Positions 58,864 through 64,000 of a stretch of DNA of 64,000 nt are shown in pieces. The translations under genes and the position numbers were made by a program. Each line of letters opens with the position of its first letter. Positions within the stretch are counted from its first letter, which is position 1. Origin of the DNA: an uncultured Eubacterium sp. (GTDB lineage Bacteria > Bacillota > Clostridia > Oscillospirales > Acutalibacteraceae); contig CAJTLP010000001.1 in the NCBI GenBank assembly GCA_910577195.1, positions 248,001 through 312,000 of the forward strand, given 5' to 3'. Below the pieces are notes generated by a model, which did not search any database, was not told the DNA's origin, and was given only the letters and a program-made list of their open reading frames with translations.

Positions 58864-59631
58864 TTATTTGCTTGCAGCCTTAACGATGATTGAGAAATCC
58901 TCAGCCTTAAGTGAAGCACCGCCGATAAGTCCGCCGTCTACGTTTACCTTAGAAACGAGCTCATCTGCATTCTTAGCATTCATTGAACCACCGTACTGAA
59001 TGGTTACCTTTTCAGCCATATCAGCACCGTAAGCCTCTGCAATCGCTGCACGTACATATCCGTTGCCCTCATCAGCCTGATCAGCAGTAGCTGTTACGCC
59101 TGTACCGATTGCCCAAACCGGCTCATAAGCGATAATTACATTTTCAAGCTGTTCAGCAGAAACGTTTGTGAGTGCCATCTTTGTCTGATATTTAAGAAGA
59201 GTCTCTGTATAACCGAGCTCTCTCTGCTCAAGAGTTTCACCAACGCAAACGATAGGCTTAAGTCCCTTTTCAAGAGCCTTGAGAGTGCGAAGATTCACAG
59301 TCTGGTCTGTTTCAGCAAAATACTGTCTTCTCTCGCTGTGACCGATAACTACATATTCAACACCAAGCTCAAGGAGCATATCTGCTGAAACCTCACCTGT
59401 GTAAGCACCGCTGTCCTTGAAATGAACATTCTCAGCACCGATTTTGATATTTGAGCCCTTAGCAGCCTCAACTGCAGCCGGAACATCAACAAAAGGTACA
59501 CAAAGAACTACATCACAATCTGCGTCTGCAACAAGTGGTTTCATTTCGTTAATAAGCGCTGTTGTCTGTGCAGGCGTGTTATTCATCTTCCAGTTACCTG
59601 CAATAACAGCTTTTCTTACATTTTTATTCAT
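58864..59631 (-). CDS. tpiA: Triosephosphate isomerase
   Basis: A 255-residue TIM barrel. It has AGNWKMNN (Lys), VIGHSERRQYF (His), VIAYEPVWAIGTG (Glu) and IQYGGSMNAKNADEL and VDGGLIGGASL phosphate loops. ATG 59631 is preferred because AAGAGG lies upstream; a start 24 bases earlier is less well placed. Second gene of the glycolytic cluster. Confidence 0.96.
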   Translation of the reverse strand: MNKNVRKAVIAGNWKMNNTPAQTTALINEMKPLVADADCDVVLCVPFVDVPAAVEAAKGSNIKIGAENVHFKDSGAYTGEVSADMLLELGVEYVVIGHSERRQYFAETDQTVNLRTLKALEKGLKPIVCVGETLEQRELGYTETLLKYQTKMALTNVSAEQLENVIIAYEPVWAIGTGVTATADQADEGNGYVRAAIAEAYGADMAEKVTIQYGGSMNAKNADELVSKVNVDGGLIGGASLKAEDFSIIVKAASK

Positions 59632-59691
59632 TTCTTTATACCTCTTATTATTCATATTTATTTTGATTAGCTAATTTTGTTCTTAGGCAAG

Positions 59692-59764
59692 GCTTTGTTA
59701 AAATTTCACTGAAGGGAGCATACTTTGTGTATGTGACCGAATGAAATTTTGACAATAACGAAGC
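59692..59764. repeat. Imperfect palindromic hairpin between pgk and tpiA
   Basis: Nested pairing: GCTTTGTTA (59692-59700) with TAACGAAGC (59756-59764), AAAATTTCA (59700-59708) with TGAAATTTT (59742-59750), and CATAC (59719-59723) with GTATG (59729-59733). It may be an mRNA processing or partial-termination element. Confidence 0.55.
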
Positions 59765-59790
59765 ATAAGGGCAAAAGGAGCAATCAAAAA

Positions 59791-60990
59791 TTAATCTTTA
59801 TCAGCAAGTGCACAAATACCCGGAAGATCCTTACCCTCAAGGAATTCAAGCGAAGCACCGCCGCCTGTTGAGATGTGGCTCATCTTATCAGCGAAGCCAA
59901 GCTTTGTAACAGCAGCAACGGAATCACCGCCGCCGATAACTGAAATCGCACCTGACTCAGCAACAGCCTTTGCTACTGTGATTGTACCTGATGCAAAGTT
60001 ATCCCATTCAGATACACCCATAGGACCATTCCAGATTACTGTGCCTGCGCCCTTGATTGCATCTGCAAACATAACCTCAGTCTTAGGACCGATATCAAGA
60101 CCCATCCAGCCGTCAGGAATTTCATCACTGTTTACAACCATGCTCTCTGTGTTTTCGTCGTATTCCTTACCAACCTTGTTATCAACAGGAATGAGGAACT
60201 TAACACCCTTTTCCTCAGCAGATTTCATCATTTCGCCTGCTTTTTCAATCCAGTCAGCCTCGAGAAGAGAATCACCGATGCTGTGTCCGAGATACTTCAT
60301 AAAGGTGTAAGCCATACCACCGCCGATGATGATTGTATCACACTTTTCAATAAGGTTTGAAATTACACCGATTTTATCTGAAACCTTAGCACCGCCGAGA
60401 ATAGCAACGAGTGGTCTCTTAGGATCAGCAAGAGCACCGCCCATGAACTTGATTTCTTTCTGGATAAGGTAACCGCAAACAGCAGGAAGATAGGATGCAA
60501 CACCGGTTGTTGAGCAGTGAGCTCTGTGAGCTGTACCGAAAGCATCATTAACAAAGATATCAGCAAGAGATGCAAGCTCTTTTGAGAAGTTCTCCTCGTT
60601 CTTTGTTTCTTCTTTTCTGTAACGTACATTTTCAAGAAGCATTACTTCGCCGTCTTTAAGCTCAGCTGCCATTGACTTAGCGTTATCACCTACAACATTT
60701 TCATCCTCAGCAAGCTTAACCTCAACGCCAAGATACTCTGAGAGCTTTTTAGCAACAGGAGCAAGACTGAATTCAGGCTTATATTCTCCCTTAGGTCTGC
60801 CGAGATGTGAGCAAAGAATAACCTTTGCTCCGTTTTCCATAAGATACTTAATTGTCGGAAGAGCAGCTACAATTCTCTTATCATTTGTAATTTCGCCGTC
60901 TTTAAGCGGAACATTAAAATCACAGCGAGCAAGAACCTTTTTACCCTTAACATCAATGTCTTCAATCGTTTTTTTGTTTAAAGCGTCCAT
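59791..60990 (-). CDS. pgk: Phosphoglycerate kinase
   Basis: A 399-residue glycolytic kinase. It has KVLARCDFNVPLKDGEITNDKRI, ILCSHLGRPKG, NDAFGTAHRAHCSTTG, GGAKVSDKIGVI, IWNGPMGVSEW and VIGGGDSVAAV, with the C-terminal STGGGASLEFLEGKDLPG. First of the pgk-tpiA-gpmI cluster. The length is normal. Confidence 0.97.
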   Translation of the reverse strand: MDALNKKTIEDIDVKGKKVLARCDFNVPLKDGEITNDKRIVAALPTIKYLMENGAKVILCSHLGRPKGEYKPEFSLAPVAKKLSEYLGVEVKLAEDENVVGDNAKSMAAELKDGEVMLLENVRYRKEETKNEENFSKELASLADIFVNDAFGTAHRAHCSTTGVASYLPAVCGYLIQKEIKFMGGALADPKRPLVAILGGAKVSDKIGVISNLIEKCDTIIIGGGMAYTFMKYLGHSIGDSLLEADWIEKAGEMMKSAEEKGVKFLIPVDNKVGKEYDENTESMVVNSDEIPDGWMGLDIGPKTEVMFADAIKGAGTVIWNGPMGVSEWDNFASGTITVAKAVAESGAISVIGGGDSVAAVTKLGFADKMSHISTGGGASLEFLEGKDLPGICALADKD

Positions 60991-61209
60991 TGTATTACCT
61001 CTCTATCATTAAATTTATTTTATACTAATATAAATTTGCGTATATATTATATATTATTTTACCCTGTATTGCAAGAAATAATTACTCATATTGTTATTTT
61101 TTGGACAAAGAACCACCAATTTAAAAAGAATTGTTTAGTATTGCTTAGATAAATTAAGAACTATAAATAAACAAAAAGAGGAAAGAAGGCATTTTACCCC
61201 TTTCCTTTT

Positions 61210-61428
61210 TTATAATTTCTGCTCATCTTCAGTTTCAACATACAGCAAAATATCTTCTACTCGGCAATTCAAAATTCTGCATAAATCATTTATAGTTATT
61301 GTGCTTATTCCTTGATTCTGACGAATTCTGTTAATCGTTGAACTGCTGATATGATACTGCTGTATTAATGTATATGTACTGACGCCTTTTTTCTTGATTG
61401 TTTTCCAAAACGGCTCATAAATAATCAT
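61210..61428 (-). CDS. Small XRE-family regulator (72 aa)
   Basis: A 72-residue single-domain helix-turn-helix protein (MIIYEPFWKTIKKKGVSTYTLIQQYHISSSTINRIRQNQGISTITINDLCRILNCRVEDIL). Divergent from the CFI-box gene, with a 20-bp perfect palindrome between them; likely an autoregulator of both. Confidence 0.85.
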   Translation of the reverse strand: MIIYEPFWKTIKKKGVSTYTLIQQYHISSSTINRIRQNQGISTITINDLCRILNCRVEDILLYVETEDEQKL

Positions 61429-61470
61429 AACTTAATATCACCATTTTCATCATAAGATATGGTCGAATAC

Positions 61471-61499
61471 TTGACAATAGTCGTAATTACGACTATACT
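61471..61499 (+). promoter_or_regulatory. Promoter with palindromic operator in its spacer
   Basis: TTGACA (61471-61476), spacer 17 bp, TATACT (61494-61499). The 20-bp perfect palindrome ATAGTCGTAATTACGACTAT occupies 61477-61496, the whole spacer and the start of the -10 box. A weaker copy, TATAGT and ACTATA around 61502-61525, follows downstream. Repressor binding here would block transcription of the CFI-box gene. Confidence 0.75.
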
Positions 61500-61543
61500 A
61501 AATATAGTTATAAATCTGACTATAATACAAAAGGAGTTTGATT

Positions 61544-62257
61544 ATGTTTGAGGAACTAAAAACAAAATTAAGGAATGAAATTATTAATAACGAAAGAGTC
61601 CCGGCTATATACTCTGACAACGCAGAAAAATTAGTTGCATATGCCAGCAATACAACAGATATAAAAGAAGAAATTGCTTGTCTGGAAATTATCTTTGATG
61701 ATATAGATGATGTACTTTTTGCCGGTAATTGGAGGATGTGGCTCTTAGGTGCATATTATGACGGCGGTTATATTAATTCACCTGAGGCAATAAATCTGTC
61801 GTTGCTTTTTTTAGAAAAAGGTGTTGAAACAATTATGGATGACCAATATGTGCCGAAAGTATATTCATTTATTTACTGCTCATTATTATCGTCAAATAAT
61901 CCTGATAATATAAAAACAGCCAAAGAATTAAAAAGCAAAGTATCTTTGGTTGAATCCATTATTGCTAAATATGAACCTAAAGGTTCAGAAAAATCCGGTG
62001 GCTGTTATGTTGCAACTTGCATTTACGGTTCATATGATTGTCCACCTGTATGGACATTAAGAAGATTTAGAGACGACATTCTCTCTCAAAATATTTTAGG
62101 GAAACTTTTCATAAAATTCTATTATGCAACAAGTCCTACCGCCGTAAAAATATTTGGAAATCAAGTTTGGTTTCATAATCTTTTCAAAGCTCATCTTGAT
62201 AAATTAGTAAAAAAATTGCAGGAAAACGGTATATCAGATACACCGTATAACGATTAA
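61544..62257 (+). CDS. CFI-box-CTERM domain protein
   Basis: A 237-residue protein from ATG 61544 (ribosome site AAAGGAG; a TTG 6 bases earlier is the alternative). An N-terminal helical domain is followed by the C-terminal segment SGGCYVATCIYGSYDCPPVWTLRRFRDDIL, the CFI-box-CTERM motif. Downstream YYATSPTAVKIFG resembles the rest of that module. These C-terminal modules occur on diverse accessory proteins; their role is unknown. Confidence 0.75.
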   Translation: MFEELKTKLRNEIINNERVPAIYSDNAEKLVAYASNTTDIKEEIACLEIIFDDIDDVLFAGNWRMWLLGAYYDGGYINSPEAINLSLLFLEKGVETIMDDQYVPKVYSFIYCSLLSSNNPDNIKTAKELKSKVSLVESIIAKYEPKGSEKSGGCYVATCIYGSYDCPPVWTLRRFRDDILSQNILGKLFIKFYYATSPTAVKIFGNQVWFHNLFKAHLDKLVKKLQENGISDTPYND

Positions 62258-62271
62258 AAGGAGGTAAAAAT

Positions 62272-62415
62272 ATGTGGTGTCCATACTATAAAGACGGCGA
62301 GTACAAATGTGACTTATGTAAAAACACAGTAAATGAAGCAAAGCATGATAATTACTGCACAGACTGGAACGGCACAAATTATCAGGATTGCGACATTTAT
62401 AAACGATATGCATAA
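62272..62415 (+). CDS. Small Cys-rich protein (47 aa)
   Basis: A 47-codon ORF with a strong AAAGGAGG ribosome site, 14 bases after the CFI-box gene. It encodes MWCPYYKDGEYKCDLCK, then DNYCTDWNG and YQDCDIYKRY. Five Cys with a CDLC pair suggest a zinc knuckle. Co-transcribed with the CFI-box gene. Confidence 0.7.
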   Translation: MWCPYYKDGEYKCDLCKNTVNEAKHDNYCTDWNGTNYQDCDIYKRYA

Positions 62416-62418
62416 AAA

Positions 62419-62450
62419 ATACCCATTGTTGAAAAATCAACAATGGGTAT
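62419..62450. terminator. Bidirectional terminator
   Basis: ATACCCATTGTTGA (62419-62432) pairs with TCAACAATGGGTAT (62437-62450), with A-run and T-run flanks, between convergent genes. Confidence 0.88.
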
Positions 62451-62475
62451 TTTTATATTACATAATTTAAATGAA

Positions 62476-64000
62476 TTATTTTGTTTCTGAAGCCTTAGCA
62501 GCAGCCTGGATTTTCGCTTCAAGCTCTGCTTCTTTCTTTGCTCTGAATTTCTTAATCTTATCCTCATACTCAGCCTCATTGAACTTATATCTGAGCATTG
62601 GGAAGATTTGAAGAATAAGACCGATTGAACCGAGAACAGTAAGCATAAAGAAGATAGCATTAAGAACAGGCATATGATTTGCAAGCATAACCTCTCTTGT
62701 AAGCTGGCCTGCATCCTTAAGTGCAGTAAGCTCTGTTGACATTGAAGAATAGCCGAACGCATTAACAATAGCCATTACAATCAGGTTGAACAATGCAATA
62801 CCGATCTTGTTAACAAGGCTCTTGAATGAGAATACAGCACCCTCAAGTCTTTCACCTGTTTCCATTTCAATAACATCAACAGCGTCAGAGAAGATAGCCT
62901 GAAGAAGAACAAGACCCATACCAACAGGGAAGTTTGTGAAGAAACGGCATACGCAGTATACAACAAAACCAATTCTTGCCTGTGTAAGATTTTCACTTGT
63001 GTAAGGAACAACATACTGGCAAACAACAAATACTAAAATATTTGCAATTGCACAAATCCATGACATATGTATGAAGAGTGTTTTCTTATCCATCTTCTTA
63101 AGCAGTGCAGGAACAATAGCCATTGAAAGCATATAGGAAACACCGCTGGAAATACTGAGAATTGGGAAGAGAAGACCTTCCTCAGAAAGAACAATATTCA
63201 AGCCGTGATCTGCAAGCCATGAATTCAGTGCAGGGAAATCAAAGATACCGTAGCAGTTCCACTTTGCAAAGAACATAAGGAACATTGCACCGAGATTAAC
63301 AACTGCATAGAAGAATGAAGCACCGAGCAGAGCTCTCATATTTCGGTTTCCGAATACGATTTTAAGTGCTTTTCTATACTTAATCGGCTCTTCTTCAATA
63401 TAAATCTTTTCTTTAATACCAAAGAAGGAAATAACAATCGGTATACCTGCTAATACGGCAAACACAATGGATGCAACAAAGAAGCCTATTCTTGCATCTT
63501 CAAATGCATATACAATTGGGAAGAATACGATTGACGGAAGAATTGTTCCGATTGAGCCGAAAATGTTACTGATTGAAATCGCACTGACTCTCTTTTTATT
63601 TTCAGGGAAAACAAGCGGTGTAAGACCCTGATAAGGAATATCAATAGCAGTATAGAATGTATAGAAAATCAGATATGCTGCAACGGCATACCAGAAATTG
63701 CCTGTATTAACAGACTCACTTGATCTGATGATATGGAAACCATCACCGATAGTGGCAATTGTTGATGCAATGTCAATCTGCGAAATTGCAAAAGAACTTG
63801 AATTTACAAAATCAACAGGAGCAAACAGCAATATCAAGCCTACCATCATAGGAATAACCATCCACAGAAGGTATGGACGGCATTTACCCCATTTTGTTCT
63901 TGTTTTATCAACAATCATACCCATCATTGGGTCATTTACGGCATCCCACACTTTTGTAACAGTAAGTACCAAGCCTGCACCTACCATACCCAAACCGAGA
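62476..64000 (-). CDS. GPH-family sugar:cation symporter (N-terminus beyond window)
   Basis: At least 508 residues of a 12-helix major facilitator of the glycoside-pentoside-hexuronide group. It has VWDAVNDPMMGMIVDKTRTKWGKCRPYLLW, the family signature after TM2, and FYTAIDIPYQGLTPLVFP. The C-terminal tail is Lys/Glu/Ala-rich (RAKKEAELEAKIQAAAKASE). The frame is open at the window edge, so the first helix lies outside. The substrate is probably a sugar or glycoside with Na or H symport. Confidence 0.88.
   Translation of the reverse strand, partial: LGLGMVGAGLVLTVTKVWDAVNDPMMGMIVDKTRTKWGKCRPYLLWMVIPMMVGLILLFAPVDFVNSSSFAISQIDIASTIATIGDGFHIIRSSESVNTGNFWYAVAAYLIFYTFYTAIDIPYQGLTPLVFPENKKRVSAISISNIFGSIGTILPSIVFFPIVYAFEDARIGFFVASIVFAVLAGIPIVISFFGIKEKIYIEEEPIKYRKALKIVFGNRNMRALLGASFFYAVVNLGAMFLMFFAKWNCYGIFDFPALNSWLADHGLNIVLSEEGLLFPILSISSGVSYMLSMAIVPALLKKMDKKTLFIHMSWICAIANILVFVVCQYVVPYTSENLTQARIGFVVYCVCRFFTNFPVGMGLVLLQAIFSDAVDVIEMETGERLEGAVFSFKSLVNKIGIALFNLIVMAIVNAFGYSSMSTELTALKDAGQLTREVMLANHMPVLNAIFFMLTVLGSIGLILQIFPMLRYKFNEAEYEDKIKKFRAKKEAELEAKIQAAAKASETK

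Overview
The window comes from a low-GC, spore-forming Clostridia-type Firmicute, probably a gut Ruminococcaceae/Oscillospiraceae relative. The evidence is AT-rich DNA with AGGAGG-type ribosome sites, SpoVT and YlbJ-like sporulation proteins, FtsEX with PcsB-like hydrolases, mini-RNase III, a fucose-type sugar operon and secreted Big_2-domain proteins. The genus is an inference. | Layout. 1-2.5 kb: a fucose (or rhamnose) catabolic operon (kinase, FucU mutarotase, class II aldolase) with a divergent AraC regulator. 2.5-4.8 kb: a DNA-deoxyinosine glycosylase-like protein, a methyltransferase and a Thr/Lys-rich surface protein. 4.9-6.6 kb: an XRE regulator divergent from small genes, one a frameshifted EcsC-like gene. 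6.6-13.2 kb: a decayed, rearranged prophage with tail-chaperone, tape-measure, tail-tube and connector fragments, ATPase fragments, an intact-looking Cro/CI-like switch with mirror-image promoters and operators, a membrane protein with a C-terminal zinc knuckle, a structured RNA and a tyrosine integrase facing a tRNA cluster (Pro, Tyr, Thr). | 13.7-33 kb, nearly all minus strand: housekeeping and envelope genes. These are a phosphodiesterase, guaB, nth-aroK, rarA, queH, three tandem M23 hydrolases followed by ftsX and ftsE, a PucR/CdaR-type regulator, rsuA, a DUF4830 protein, hflX, and an FHA-FtsW-PBP cluster. 33-46 kb: galM, a secreted PIG-L deacetylase, PadR/DUF2812, an XRE membrane protein, gapA, tRNA-Val, mrnC, obgE, dusB-nagA-trmL, an SGNH-like protein and a YlbJ-like protein. 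| 46-57 kb: a secreted LCAT-like lipase; a queuosine-salvage pair (radical SAM plus YhhQ) behind a probable preQ1-I riboswitch; a GNAT acetyltransferase behind a leader peptide and terminator that look like ribosome-mediated attenuation; spoVT and a YczE-like gene sharing an identical promoter 16-mer; a hydrolase, three HAD phosphatases and a methyltransferase. 57-61 kb: glycolytic genes pgk, tpiA and gpmI. 61-64 kb: an XRE/CFI-box module with a 20-bp palindromic operator inside a promoter spacer, then a GPH-family sugar symporter running off the end. | Small palindromic repeats carrying a GTAGGG core, some with longer terminal inverted repeats, recur at 17.4, 39.5, 51.1 and 55.8 kb. No CRISPR array, rRNA or complete transposase gene was seen.
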